Counted from the first letter of the stretch, positions 1-8,360 are shown. The stretch is 14,705 nucleotides of DNA from an uncultured beta proteobacterium (GCA_903834645.1 CAILKA010000278.1:1-14705); one strand, 5' to 3'. Notes: generated by a model not told the origin, from the sequence alone. A program made the numbers and translations.

Positions 1-254
1 ACACGGTGGACCCACGCGTGGGACTGGCGGGCGTGCTCGCGACTGGCACGACCGTGCAGGCCGGGCAGGCGCTGGCCTGGGTGCACGCGGCCGACGAGAT
101 CCAGGCCGATCGCGCGCTGCAGGTGCTCGCGCCGGCCTTCGAGATCGGCGACGCCCCGCCCTCGAGGCTGGGCCCAGGCACGGGCCCGGTTCTGGAGCGC
201 CTGGGTGGCGAAGTCGCCGCCGACGACGCGCCAGGTACGCACGGCAACGCCTGA
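1..254 (+). CDS. deoA: Thymidine phosphorylase, C-terminal fragment (cut by window start)
   Basis: Only the last 84 residues are visible, and the reading frame is open to the left edge. The fragment resembles the C-terminal domain of pyrimidine-nucleoside/thymidine phosphorylases. It has the VDPRVGLAGVLATG stretch followed by a QAGQALAWVHAADE segment, and it ends in VLERLGG plus a short tail. These enzymes split thymidine or deoxyuridine with phosphate into free base and deoxyribose-1-phosphate in the cytoplasm. The catalytic N-terminal part lies outside the window, so the assignment rests on the C-terminal domain and on context. The gene converges on a BMP-type nucleoside ABC transporter operon, which fits import followed by phosphorolysis. 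A related phosphorylase of the same fold cannot be excluded. Stop codon TGA at 252-254. Confidence 0.7.
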   Translation, partial: TVDPRVGLAGVLATGTTVQAGQALAWVHAADEIQADRALQVLAPAFEIGDAPPSRLGPGTGPVLERLGGEVAADDAPGTHGNA

Positions 255-257
255 GCG

Positions 258-274
258 ACGGCCGCGACGGCCGT
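258..274. terminator. Hairpin just after deoA (possible terminator)
   Basis: A perfect 6-bp stem (ACGGCC at 258-263, GGCCGT at 269-274) with a 5-base loop begins 3 bases after the deoA stop. No T-run follows, so intrinsic termination is uncertain. The rest of the 113-bp convergent gap to the permease gene holds only further GC-rich imperfect inverted repeats. Confidence 0.3.
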
Positions 275-367
275 ACGGCAGCGCGCGGGACGGGGATGCA
301 GGCGCCGCCCGAGGGCTGCGGCTCAGAGCGGCGTGATCAGCCGCCGGGCTCAGCTCGGCCCGCGCCC

Positions 368-1303
368 TCAGCGCTCGCCGGCCCGGTACGGCTTCATCAG
401 CGCCTGCGGGTAGGCCGCGCGCCGCGCCACGAGCACGAGCGCGACGATGGCCATCGCGTAGGGCAGCATGAGGTAGAACTGGTAGGGAATCTCCACCCCG
501 AGCACGCCGCCGCCGGCTTGCTGCAGGCGCAGCTGCAGCGCATCGAAGAAGGCGAAGATGAGTGCGCCCAGCAGCGCCTTGCCCGGTCGCCACGAGGCGA
601 AGACGACGAGCGCCACGCATACCCACCCGCGCCCGTTGGCCATGTTGAAGAAGAACGCGTTGAAGGCCGACAGCGTCAGGAACGAGCCCGCCACGCCCAT
701 CAGCGCCGAGCCGGCGCAGATCGCGCCGATGCGCAGCCCCGCCACGCTCAGGCCCTGGCCCTCGGCGGCCGCCGGGTTCTCCCCCACCATCCGCACCGCC
801 AGGCCCAGCGGCGTGCGCATCAGCACCCAGCCCACCACCGGCACGAGCACGAGCGCCAGCAGCGTCATGGGCGTCTGCGTGTCGAGCACCGGGATCGGCA
901 GGCCCTCCATGGGCTGGAAGGTCTGCACCGTGGGCGGGCGCTCCACCTTCGGAAAGCTCACGCGGTAGGCGTAGCTCGCCAGCGACGTGGCCAGCAGCGT
1001 GATGCCCAGCCCCGAGACATGCTGCGACAGCGCAAGCTGGACCGTGAGCACCCCGTGCAGCAGGCCGAAGGCCGCACCCGTGAGTGCCGCCACCGCCACC
1101 CCCGTCCAGAGCGATGCGCCCTGGAACACGGCCAGCCAGCCGGCAAAGGCCCCAGCCACCATGATCCCCTCGATGCCCAGGTTGAGCACGCCCGCGCGCT
1201 CGCACAGCAGCACCCCGAGGGTGCCCAGGATGAGCGGCGTGGCGATGCGCAGCACGGCAGCCCAGAAGGCGGCAGAGGTGAGCAGCTCGAGGGTCTCGTT
1301 CAT
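368..1303 (-). CDS. Nucleoside ABC transporter permease (second permease, BMP system)
   Basis: A 311-residue, strongly hydrophobic integral membrane protein of the branched-chain amino acid/sugar/nucleoside permease superfamily. The N-terminal signature LGVLLCERAGVLNLGIEG is typical of the smaller of the two permeases in BMP-type nucleoside importers (the NupQ/YufQ class). It has about eight to ten hydrophobic segments, including near residues 10-35, 40-60, 85-105 and 270-295. With the preceding permease it should form the inner-membrane channel, powered by the double-ABC ATPase encoded upstream. ATG at 1303, 24 bases after the first permease's stop; last gene of the operon. Substrate is inferred as purine and/or pyrimidine nucleosides from family and from the neighbouring deoA; the sequence does not show which. 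Confidence 0.93.
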   Translation of the reverse strand: MNETLELLTSAAFWAAVLRIATPLILGTLGVLLCERAGVLNLGIEGIMVAGAFAGWLAVFQGASLWTGVAVAALTGAAFGLLHGVLTVQLALSQHVSGLGITLLATSLASYAYRVSFPKVERPPTVQTFQPMEGLPIPVLDTQTPMTLLALVLVPVVGWVLMRTPLGLAVRMVGENPAAAEGQGLSVAGLRIGAICAGSALMGVAGSFLTLSAFNAFFFNMANGRGWVCVALVVFASWRPGKALLGALIFAFFDALQLRLQQAGGGVLGVEIPYQFYLMLPYAMAIVALVLVARRAAYPQALMKPYRAGER

Positions 1304-1327
1304 CGTCGCAGGCTGTGCATGGGCGCC

Positions 1328-2386
1328 TCAGCGGCGGATCCGGTACTGCGTGAGCATCGTGGCCACGAGCATCGCGATCAGCGCCACCGCCACGATCACG
1401 TCGGCAATGTAGGTGGGCACGTTGACGGCGCGGCTCATCGAGTCGGCCCCCACCAGCATGCCGGCCACGAACACGGCCGCGCCCACCACCGCCAGCGGGT
1501 TGAGCATGGCGAGCATGGCGATCACGATGCCGCTATAGCCGTATCCCGGGCTCATGTCCAGCGTCACGTAGGCGGTGCGGCCGGCCACCTCGATCGCCCC
1601 GGCCAGGCCGGCCAGCGCGCCCGACAGCAGCGCCACCTTCACCGTCACCCAGCCCACCGGCATGCCCGCGAAGGCGGCGGCGCGCGCGCCCGAGCCCACG
1701 GCGCGGATCTGGAAACCCGTGGTGGTGAAGCGCAGCAGCACCCACACGGCCAGCGCGAGCGCCAGCGCGCCCAGCAAGCCCGTGTGCACGCGGCTGCGCT
1801 CGAGCAGCTTGTCGAGCTGCAGCTCATCCTTGAGCGCCACACTCTGCGGCCAGCCCAGGGCCGTGGGGTCCTTCATGGGCCCGTCGAGCATGGCCGAGAC
1901 GAAGAGCAGCACGATGAAATTCAGCAGCAGCGTCGTCACCACCTCGTCCACCCCGAGGCGCGCCTTCATCAGCGCCGGGCCGAGCAGCAGCAGCGCACCG
2001 GCGAGCATGGCTGCGGCCAGCATGCCCAAGAAGAGCAGCGGGTCGGGCCACTCGAGCCCGGTGCCGCCATGCAGCCCGCCCACTGCCACGGCCGCCAGGG
2101 CGCCGGCATAGAGCTGGCCCTCGGCGCCGATGTTGTAGAGCTGCGCGCGAAAGGCCACGGCGGCGGCCAGCCCCGTGAGGATGAGCGGCGTCGCGCGCGT
2201 GAGCGTCTCGGTGAAGGCAAAGCGCGAGCCAAAGCCCCCGTCGAGCAGCAGCACCCAGGCTCGGCCCACCGGCGCACCGGCCCAGGCCACGAGCAGCGAG
2301 GCCACCGCGAGCGTGAAGACCACCGCGCCCAGCGTGGCCACCAGCAGGTGCGCGCGCGAGCTGCGGGCGCGCCGTTCAAGCCGCAT
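1328..2386 (-). CDS. Nucleoside ABC transporter permease (first permease, BMP system)
   Basis: A 352-residue multi-spanning permease with the segment AAAVAFRAQLYNIGAEGQLY near residues 74-93, the hallmark of the larger permease in BMP/nucleoside ABC importers (NupP/YufP class). A basic N-terminus (MRLERRARSSR) precedes the first membrane helix at about residues 14-36, and several further hydrophobic helices follow. The frame stays open upstream to 2473, but I chose the ATG at 2386. It overlaps the ATPase gene's 3' end by 11 bases, as expected for translational coupling, and upstream residues are proline- and arginine-rich and unlike the family. It acts with the second permease, the ATPase and the periplasmic binding protein encoded in the same operon. 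Confidence 0.93.
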   Translation of the reverse strand: MRLERRARSSRAHLLVATLGAVVFTLAVASLLVAWAGAPVGRAWVLLLDGGFGSRFAFTETLTRATPLILTGLAAAVAFRAQLYNIGAEGQLYAGALAAVAVGGLHGGTGLEWPDPLLFLGMLAAAMLAGALLLLGPALMKARLGVDEVVTTLLLNFIVLLFVSAMLDGPMKDPTALGWPQSVALKDELQLDKLLERSRVHTGLLGALALALAVWVLLRFTTTGFQIRAVGSGARAAAFAGMPVGWVTVKVALLSGALAGLAGAIEVAGRTAYVTLDMSPGYGYSGIVIAMLAMLNPLAVVGAAVFVAGMLVGADSMSRAVNVPTYIADVIVAVALIAMLVATMLTQYRIRR

Positions 2387-3980
2387 GGGCCGCCTCCTCG
2401 CCGCCGGCCATGGCCAGGCCGATCGTGGTGAGCGTCCACTGCGCCACGGGCCGGGCGGGCGTGAGCCGGCCATGGTGGATCACGGCGATGCGGTCGGCCA
2501 GCGTGAAGATCTCGTCGAGATCCTCGCTGATGAGCAGCACCGCGCTGCCGCCGGCGCAGGCATCGAGCAGCTGCTGGTGCACGTAGGCCACCGCGCCCAC
2601 GTCCAGGCCCCAGGTCGGCTGGCTCGCGACGATGAGCAGCGGCACGCCGGCACTGCCATCCGGGCTGCCCGCTGCGGGCGAGCCCGACAACGCGCGCCCG
2701 AGGATGAGCTTTTGCATGTTGCCCCCCGACAGCGCCCGGGTGGGTGTGTCCACGCCGAGCCCCTCGGTGCCGCGCACATCGAAGCGCTCGACGATGTGCC
2801 GGGCGTGCGCACGCGCGGCCGTGCGCCGCAGCCAGCCCAGGCGCGAAAACGCCGGCGTGCCCAGCCGCTCGAGCACCGCGTTTTCCCACAGGGACAGGTC
2901 TCCGACGACACCGACGGCCTGCCGATCCTCGGGGATCCGCGCCACCGAGGCCTCCACGAAAGATATGGGTTTGGGCGGAAGTGAGCGCCCGCCAATATTG
3001 AGTTGGCCGGTGTCCAGGGCACGCTCGCCGCTCAGCACCTCGGCCAGCGCCTGCTGGCCGTTGCCCGCCACGCCCGCGATCGCCACCACCTCGCCAGCGC
3101 CGACTTCCAGGTCCAACGAATCGAGCAGCGCACGCGCCCCGCTGCCGCGCACGGTGGCGCCTTGCAGCTGCAAGACCGCAGGCGCAGGGCCACCGGCAGC
3201 CGCACGGGCCGCAGGCCGCCTCACCGGGCCGGCCACCACGCGTCCGACCATCGCCTCGGCCAGTTCCGCGCGGCTCGCACCGGCGGCGGGGCGCACCGCC
3301 ACGAGACGCCCGCCGCGCAGCACCGCCACGCGGTGCGACACGCGCAGCACCTCGTCGAGCTTGTGGCTGATGAAGATCACCGACAGGCCTCGCGCCACCA
3401 TCTGCCCGAGCGTGGCAAAGAGCGACTCGCTCTCCTGCGGGGTGAGCACCGCCGTGGGCTCGTCCAGGATCAGGATGCGCGCGCCGCGCTTGCGGCCGAA
3501 GGCCACGAGCGCCTTGAGGATCTCCACGCGCTGGCGCTCGCCCACGGAGAGCTCGCCCACGCGGGCGTCGGGGTCCACGGCCAGCCCGAAGTCGCGCGCG
3601 GCCTGCTCGAGCGCGCGGCGTGCCTCACCCCGCCTGGAGAAGGGCTGCCACAGGCTCTCGGTGCCCAGCATCACGTTGTCGAGCACGCTCAGGTTGTCGG
3701 CCAGCGTGAAGTGCTGGTGCACCATGCCGATGCCCGCGGCCAGCGCCGCGCGCGGCTGTCCGGGCGGGAGCTCGTGGCCGAAGACCTCGATCGAGCCCGC
3801 GTCGGCCACGTAGTGCCCGAAGAGGATCGACACGAGCGTGCTCTTGCCTGCCCCGTTCTCGCCCAGGAGGGCCAGCACCTCGCCCGCACCGAGCTCGAGC
3901 GTGATGGCGTCGTTGGCCACCAGCGCGCCAAAGCGCTTGGTGATGCCCGACAGCTTCAGGACGGGGGTGGATGAATGCAC
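2376..3980 (-). CDS. Double-ABC ATPase of BMP-type nucleoside importer
   Basis: Two fused ABC ATPase domains, 534 residues from the start chosen here. The first half is canonical: Walker A GENGAGKST (about 40-48), Q-loop HQHFTL, signature LSVGERQR (about 144-151), Walker B ILILDEPT (about 169-176) and the switch histidine in FISHKLDE. The second half is the degenerate type usual in sugar and nucleoside importers: Walker A-like GVAGNGQQ (about 303-310), signature LSGGNMQK (about 417-424) and ASQPTWGLDVGA instead of an acidic Walker B. A Gly/Ser/Pro-rich insert (about 431-446) separates signature and Walker B in that half. It powers transport through the two downstream permeases. Start is uncertain: GTG at 3980 gives seven residues before the domain, TTG at 4010 gives ten more; neither has a clear Shine-Dalgarno sequence. 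Confidence 0.93.
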   Translation of the reverse strand: MHSSTPVLKLSGITKRFGALVANDAITLELGAGEVLALLGENGAGKSTLVSILFGHYVADAGSIEVFGHELPPGQPRAALAAGIGMVHQHFTLADNLSVLDNVMLGTESLWQPFSRRGEARRALEQAARDFGLAVDPDARVGELSVGERQRVEILKALVAFGRKRGARILILDEPTAVLTPQESESLFATLGQMVARGLSVIFISHKLDEVLRVSHRVAVLRGGRLVAVRPAAGASRAELAEAMVGRVVAGPVRRPAARAAAGGPAPAVLQLQGATVRGSGARALLDSLDLEVGAGEVVAIAGVAGNGQQALAEVLSGERALDTGQLNIGGRSLPPKPISFVEASVARIPEDRQAVGVVGDLSLWENAVLERLGTPAFSRLGWLRRTAARAHARHIVERFDVRGTEGLGVDTPTRALSGGNMQKLILGRALSGSPAAGSPDGSAGVPLLIVASQPTWGLDVGAVAYVHQQLLDACAGGSAVLLISEDLDEIFTLADRIAVIHHGRLTPARPVAQWTLTTIGLAMAGGEEAAHAA

Positions 3981-4049
3981 GGTGGATGGCGGGAAGACGG
4001 GGGCAGGCAAGCGGGAGAGCGGACCGGGCCGTGGCGCGCGCCGCGGACC

Positions 4050-4820
4050 TCAGCCGCCGAGCTGCCGCGCCAGATCGATGAAGTCGCACGCCACGAGGTC
4101 GAACTCGCCCGGCGTCCAAGGCTCCATCGGCCCGCCCGGCCCGCGCTCCAGCGGCCGCGGCACGTAGGCGGTGCGCAGCCCTGCGCGGGCCGCACCGCGC
4201 AGGTCGCTCGGGTGCGCCGCCACCATCAGCACCTGCGCCGGCGCGAGATCCAGCAGCCGCGCCGCGCCCTGGTAGCACTGCGGGTCGGGCTTGTAGTGGC
4301 CGAAAAGCTCGGCCGAGAAGATCGCATCCCACGGCAGCCCCGCGTGGCGCGCCATCGCCAGCAGCAGCGACACGTTGCCGTTGGAGAGCGTGGCCACCGG
4401 GTGCAGCCGCTTCAGCCGCAGCAGCCCCGGCACGCTGTCGGGCCAGGGCGCCAGGCGGTGCCAGACGCGGTTGAAGTCCGCCGCCTCCTGCTCGGCCAGC
4501 GCGAGCGCACGCCCGGCCAGCAGCTCGTCCAGGATGCGCCGGTGCAGCACGTCGATCGAGGCCCAGGGCCACTCGCCCCGGCGCACGCGGTCCATCGCCA
4601 GCGGGTAGCCGGCGCGCCAGGCGTCGGCGAAAGCGGCCCAGTCGACCTGCGACCAGGCCTGCGCGACCCTCGCCGAGGCCTCGCCACAGGCACCCGCCTG
4701 CGCGCCCGACGCACCCTGGCGGGCGGCCAGCGCGCGGCCTTCGGCGATGACCGTGGAGCGCCAGTCGACGACCGTGCCGAAGACGTCGAAGACGAGGGCG
4801 CGGATGCCGCTGAGCGCCAT
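4050..4820 (-). CDS. HAD-superfamily hydrolase, type II haloacid dehalogenase-like
   Basis: A 256-residue HAD hydrolase of the L-2-haloacid dehalogenase-like branch. Motif I is FDVFGTVVD with nucleophile Asp12; motif II is TLSNGN with Ser146; the motif III lysine is Lys177 in HYKPDP; motif IV is AAHPSDLRGA with Asp206. An alpha-helical cap lies between motifs I and II. True L-2-haloacid dehalogenases carry an SSN-type motif where this protein has AAHPSD, so dehalogenase activity is not demonstrated. The native substrate may be a phosphorylated metabolite, perhaps a nucleotide or sugar phosphate given the operon. The gene starts 10 bases after the binding-protein stop and precedes the ATPase, so it is almost certainly co-transcribed with the importer. 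Confidence 0.85.
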   Translation of the reverse strand: MALSGIRALVFDVFGTVVDWRSTVIAEGRALAARQGASGAQAGACGEASARVAQAWSQVDWAAFADAWRAGYPLAMDRVRRGEWPWASIDVLHRRILDELLAGRALALAEQEAADFNRVWHRLAPWPDSVPGLLRLKRLHPVATLSNGNVSLLLAMARHAGLPWDAIFSAELFGHYKPDPQCYQGAARLLDLAPAQVLMVAAHPSDLRGAARAGLRTAYVPRPLERGPGGPMEPWTPGEFDLVACDFIDLARQLGG

Positions 4821-4830
4821 CAGGCGCGCG

Positions 4831-5826
4831 TCACTTGGCGGTGGCCTTGGGGGCGTTGTCGTCGACCTTGACGGTGAACTTGCCCTCCAGGATCTCCTTC
4901 TGGCGCTGCGCGACCTTGTCCATCACGGCCTTGGGCACCTTGCCCTCGAAGGTGCCCAGGGGGCTGAGCTCGCTGCCCTTGAACTTCATCATCGAGTACT
5001 GCCCGTAGTCCTCGGCCTTGAACTTGCCTTCCTTGACGGCCTTGAGGGCGCGGTCGATGGTGGGCTCCATGTTCCACAGCGCCGAGGCCACCACCGTGTC
5101 GGGGTAGTCCTTCTGCGTGTTGATGACGTTGCCGATGGCCAGCACCTTGCGCTCCTTGGCCGCGTCGCTCACGCCGAAGCGCTCGGCATACATCACGTCG
5201 GCGCCCTTGTCGATCATCGCGAAGGCCGCTTCCTTGGCCTTGGGCGGGTCGAACCAGCTGTTGATGAAGGTGACCATGAACTGCACCTTCGGGTTGCTCT
5301 CCTTGGCGCCGGCCATGAAGGCATTCATGAGGCGGTTGACCTCCGGAATCGAGTAGCCGCCCACCATGCCGATCTTGCCGCTCTTGCTCATGGCGCCGGC
5401 GATCAGCCCGCTCAGGTAGGCCGGCTCCTGGATGTAGTTGTCGAAGACGCTGAAGTTGGGGGCCTGCGGCTTGCCCGAGCTGCCCATCAGGAAGCTGACC
5501 TTGGGGTACTCCTTGGCCACCTTGCGCGCAGCGGCTTCCACCGCAAACGACTCGCCCACGATCAGCGTGTTGCCCTTCTCGGCGTACTGGCGCATCACGC
5601 GCTCGTAGTCGGCGTTGGCCACCTTCTCGCTGAACTCGTACTCGATCTCACCGCGTGCGGCCGCGGCCTTCAGGGCCTTGTCGATGCGGCTGACCCACTG
5701 CTGCTCCACCGGCACGGTGTAGATCGCAGCGACCTTGAGCTTGGCCTGGGCAAACGTGGGGCCGGCAACCGCCAGCAGCGCGGCGGCCGCCACGGCAGCC
5801 AGGATGGGACGACGGGAAGACGACAT
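4831..5826 (-). CDS. BMP-family periplasmic nucleoside-binding protein
   Basis: A 331-residue BMP (basic membrane protein/PnrA-like) ABC substrate-binding protein, first gene of the operon. The signal peptide is residues 1 to about 26 (basic MSSSRR, alanine-rich core, likely cleavage after PTFA or FAQA). There is no lipobox cysteine, so it should be a soluble periplasmic protein, unlike the lipoprotein homologs of Gram-positives and spirochaetes. The mature part shows the periplasmic-binding-protein layout: NADYERVMRQYAEKG, then KVSFLMGSSG, the hinge-side YLSGLIAGAMSKSGKIGMVGG and INSWFDPPKAKEAA. The frame extends upstream to 5979, but the ATG at 5826 is chosen because it begins the signal peptide and has a well-spaced AGGAG. 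Ligand likely a nucleoside; exact specificity is not readable from the sequence. Confidence 0.93.
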   Translation of the reverse strand: MSSSRRPILAAVAAAALLAVAGPTFAQAKLKVAAIYTVPVEQQWVSRIDKALKAAAARGEIEYEFSEKVANADYERVMRQYAEKGNTLIVGESFAVEAAARKVAKEYPKVSFLMGSSGKPQAPNFSVFDNYIQEPAYLSGLIAGAMSKSGKIGMVGGYSIPEVNRLMNAFMAGAKESNPKVQFMVTFINSWFDPPKAKEAAFAMIDKGADVMYAERFGVSDAAKERKVLAIGNVINTQKDYPDTVVASALWNMEPTIDRALKAVKEGKFKAEDYGQYSMMKFKGSELSPLGTFEGKVPKAVMDKVAQRQKEILEGKFTVKVDDNAPKATAK

Positions 5827-5835
5827 GGCAGAGGA

Positions 5836-5840
5836 CTCCT
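5836..5840 (-). promoter_or_regulatory. Ribosome binding site of the BMP binding protein gene
   Basis: AGGAG on the minus strand, 9 bases before the ATG at 5826. It decides the start in favour of the signal-peptide methionine over the upstream in-frame codons. Confidence 0.65.
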
Positions 5841-6013
5841 GGTTCGGGTTCGTGAGGGCGGTGAACGTGCGGCCGGGTCGGTCGGGACGATTCAGGTGAT
5901 CGGGACGGTCGGCCCAAGCAGACACCGGATTAGGCCATGCAATATCCGGGCCGGCATCCGGAGTCGCCCGCGGGCCCACGATGGCTCAGAGGGCCAGGCG
6001 TGGCGCACGCGCC

Positions 6014-6019
6014 TAGAAT
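6014..6019 (+). promoter_or_regulatory. Possible -10 box for purB
   Basis: TAGAAT lies 41 bases before the purB ATG in otherwise GC-rich sequence and resembles the sigma-70 -10 consensus. No recognisable -35 element sits 16-18 bases upstream, so support is weak. Confidence 0.28.
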
Positions 6020-6060
6020 CGCGCAGCCCCAGGATCCCCCCGCGGGCCGACTCGCCCCGC

Positions 6061-7428
6061 ATGAGCTCCTCGACCCTGTCCGCCCTGTCGCCGCTGGACG
6101 GCCGCTACGCGCCGCGCCTGGCGGCGCTGCGCCCGCTGCTGAGCGAGTACGCGCTCATGCACCGGCGCGTGCAGGTCGAGGTGGAGTGGTTCATCGCGCT
6201 CACCGAGGCGGGCTTGGCCGAGCTGGCGCCCCTGGCGGCAGACGACCGCGACTTCCTGCGCGCGCTGGCCAGCGGCTTCAGCGAGGCCGACGCGCAGGCC
6301 ATCAAGGACATCGAGCGCCGCACCAACCATGACGTCAAGGCGGTCGAGTACTGGCTCAAGGCGCAGCTGAGCGGGCGCCCCGGGCTCGCCCGCTCGGGCG
6401 AGTTCATGCACTTCGCGTGCACGAGCGAGGACATCAACAACACGAGCCACGCGCTGATGCTCGGCGCCGCGCGCGCGGAGGTGCTGCTGCCCACGCTGGA
6501 CCAGGTCATCGGCACGCTCACGAACCTGGCGCACGCGCAGGCCGAGGTGCCGATGCTCAGCCGCACGCACGGCCAGACGGCGAGCCCCACCACCGTGGGC
6601 AAGGAGCTGGCCAACGTCGTGGCGCGGCTGCGCACGGCACGCGCGCGCATCGCCGAGGTGCCGCTGCCGGCCAAGATGAACGGTGCCGTGGGCAACTACA
6701 ACGCCCACCTGGCCGCCTGGCCCGACTTCGACTGGGAAGCCTTCAGCCGGCGCGTGGTGGAAGAGCGCCTGGGCCTGGTCTTCAACCCCTACACGATCCA
6801 GATCGAGCCGCACGACGGCATGGCCGAGCTCTTTGACGCGATGGCGCGCTGCAACACCATCCTCGTGGACCTGGCGCGTGACGTCTGGGGCTACATCAGC
6901 CTGGGGTACTTTCGCCAGAAGACCCGCGCCGGCGAGGTGGGCTCGAGCACGATGCCGCACAAGGTCAACCCGATCGACTTCGAGAACGCCGAAGGCAACT
7001 ACGGGCTGGCCAACGCGCTGCTCGCCCACATGAGTCACAAGCTGCCGCTGAGCCGCTGGCAGCGCGACCTCACCGATTCCACGGTGCTGCGCAACATGGG
7101 CGTGGCCTTCGGCTACACGGTGCTCGCCCACGACAGCCTGCTCAAGGGCCTGGGCAAGCTCCAGCTCGACGAGGCCGCGCTGGCGGCCGACCTCGATGGT
7201 GCGTGGGAGGTGCTGGCCGAGGCGGTGCAGACGGTGATGCGCCGCCACGGTGTGCCCGAGCCCTACGAGCAGCTCAAGGCCTTCACCCGCGGCCAGCCGA
7301 TCACGCGCGAGCTGATGCAGCGCTTCATCGCCGACTTGCCGCTGCCTGGGCCGGAGCGGCAGCGGCTGCTCGCGCTCACGCCCTCGACCTACACCGGCCT
7401 GGCGGCGAGCCTGGCGCGCCGGGTCTGA
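6061..7428 (+). CDS. purB: Adenylosuccinate lyase
   Basis: A 455-residue protein of the fumarase/aspartase superfamily, essentially the length of Escherichia coli PurB (456). It acts twice in purine synthesis: splitting SAICAR to AICAR and adenylosuccinate to AMP, releasing fumarate each time. Seen features are the N-terminal ALSPLDGRYA, NHDVKAVEYWLK (about 89-100), FACTSEDINNTSHALM (about 118-133), SRTHGQTASPTTVGKE with catalytic His170, and the flexible signature loop GSSTMPHKVNPIDFEN with the catalytic serine near 295. No key residue is missing. The frame is open far upstream, but the ATG at 6061 matches the family N-terminus; a Shine-Dalgarno sequence is not obvious. pyrF follows after 60 bases, possibly on the same transcript. 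Confidence 0.97.
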   Translation: MSSSTLSALSPLDGRYAPRLAALRPLLSEYALMHRRVQVEVEWFIALTEAGLAELAPLAADDRDFLRALASGFSEADAQAIKDIERRTNHDVKAVEYWLKAQLSGRPGLARSGEFMHFACTSEDINNTSHALMLGAARAEVLLPTLDQVIGTLTNLAHAQAEVPMLSRTHGQTASPTTVGKELANVVARLRTARARIAEVPLPAKMNGAVGNYNAHLAAWPDFDWEAFSRRVVEERLGLVFNPYTIQIEPHDGMAELFDAMARCNTILVDLARDVWGYISLGYFRQKTRAGEVGSSTMPHKVNPIDFENAEGNYGLANALLAHMSHKLPLSRWQRDLTDSTVLRNMGVAFGYTVLAHDSLLKGLGKLQLDEAALAADLDGAWEVLAEAVQTVMRRHGVPEPYEQLKAFTRGQPITRELMQRFIADLPLPGPERQRLLALTPSTYTGLAASLARRV

Positions 7429-7488
7429 GGGCGGCCGCCTTCGCGCCGCCCCGCGCCCGCCCCTTCAGCTCCACCCACGCCAGCCACC

Positions 7489-8340
7489 ATGGGTTTTACC
7501 ACGCAGCTGCTTGCCGCCGAGCGTCGGCACGATTCGATGCTGTGTGTCGGCCTGGATCCCGAGCCCACACGCTTTCCCGGCACGTGGAAGGGCGACGCCT
7601 CGCGCATCTACGACTTCTGCGCCGCCATCGTCGAAGCCACCGCCGACCTGGTGATCGCCTACAAGCCGCAGATCGCCTACTTCGCCGCGCATGGCGCGGA
7701 GGATCAGCTCGAACGGCTGATGCGGCACATCCGCGCCTGCGCCCCCGATGTGCCGGTGATCCTGGACGCCAAGCGCGGCGACATCGGCTCGACGGCCGAG
7801 CAGTACGCGCGCGAGGCTTTCGAGCGCTATGGCGCCGACGCCGTGACGCTCTCGCCCTTCATGGGCCTGGACTCGCTGGAGCCCTTCGCGCGCCACCCCG
7901 GCAAGGGCGTGATCGTGCTGTGTCGCACCTCCAACCCGGGCGGCGACGACCTGCAGTCGCTCATGCTCGAAGGAGGTGAGCGGCTCTACGAGCGCATCGC
8001 ACGCCTGGCCGCCGGCGCGTGGAACTCCAGCGGCGAGACCGGCCTCGTGGTGGGTGCCACCTACCCGCGCGAGCTCGAGCGCGTGCGCACGCTCGCCCCC
8101 ACACTGCCGCTGCTGATCCCTGGCGTGGGTGCCCAGGGCGGGGATGCCGCAGCCACCGTGCGAGCGGCCTGGCGCGGCCAGCTCGACCCCCAGGGGCGGA
8201 TGCAGCACACCACCGGGCCGATCATCGTCAATTCCTCGCGGGCGATCCTCTACGCCGCCGCCGATGGCAGCTTCGCCCGGGCCGCGCGCGACGCCGCCGT
8301 GCGCACGCGCGAGGTGCTCAACGCCGCGCGTGCGGGCTGA
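7489..8340 (+). CDS. pyrF: Orotidine-5'-phosphate decarboxylase, group 2
   Basis: A 283-residue TIM-barrel decarboxylase that converts OMP to UMP, the last step of de novo pyrimidine synthesis, in the cytoplasm. The catalytic Asp-Lys-Asp array is in LDAKRGDIGSTAEQY (Asp93, Lys95, Asp98). Also visible are CVGLDPEP near the N-terminus (Asp23), AYKPQIAYF with Lys59, LSPFMGLDSL, RTSNPGGDD and the phosphate-binding IPGVGAQGGD (about 210-219). The length and the DAKRGDIGSTA form mark the longer group 2 type, common in betaproteobacteria and actinobacteria, not the 230-residue E. coli type. ATG at 7489 fits the family N-terminus, with no clear Shine-Dalgarno sequence. Both this gene and purB serve nucleotide synthesis, complementing the salvage genes on the left. 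Confidence 0.97.
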   Translation: MGFTTQLLAAERRHDSMLCVGLDPEPTRFPGTWKGDASRIYDFCAAIVEATADLVIAYKPQIAYFAAHGAEDQLERLMRHIRACAPDVPVILDAKRGDIGSTAEQYAREAFERYGADAVTLSPFMGLDSLEPFARHPGKGVIVLCRTSNPGGDDLQSLMLEGGERLYERIARLAAGAWNSSGETGLVVGATYPRELERVRTLAPTLPLLIPGVGAQGGDAAATVRAAWRGQLDPQGRMQHTTGPIIVNSSRAILYAAADGSFARAARDAAVRTREVLNAARAG

Positions 8341-8360
8341 AAACGGGCAGGATGTCTCAG

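Larger units (their letters stand above)
5827..6060. other. Divergent intergenic region between the importer operon and purB
   Basis: 234 bases holding the control regions of both directions. Visible elements are two copies of TCGGGACG at 5882-5889 and 5900-5907 (18-base period) on the importer side, two copies of ATCCGG at 5944-5949 and 5956-5961, and TAGAAT at 6014-6019 on the purB side. No convincing -35/-10 pair was found for the importer operon. Confidence 0.6.

Noticed and set aside
296..2431. 711-codon open frame on the + strand opposite the two permease genes
   Set aside because: The translation is Arg/His/Gln-rich low complexity typical of the antisense of GC-rich genes. The minus strand encodes two complete, recognisable permeases.
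3010..3080. Loss of the Walker A lysine in the second ATPase half (GNGQQ)
   Set aside because: This is usual for the second domain of sugar and nucleoside importer ATPases, not a defect of this gene.
4747..6060. Long in-frame extension upstream of purB on the + strand
   Set aside because: It runs antisense to the binding-protein gene and has no homology-like features. The lyase begins at the family-typical methionine at 6061.
7970..7979. AAGGAGGTGA, a near-perfect anti-Shine-Dalgarno match inside pyrF
   Set aside because: No start codon follows at a useful distance, and the bases encode an ordinary Glu-Gly-Gly-Glu stretch.
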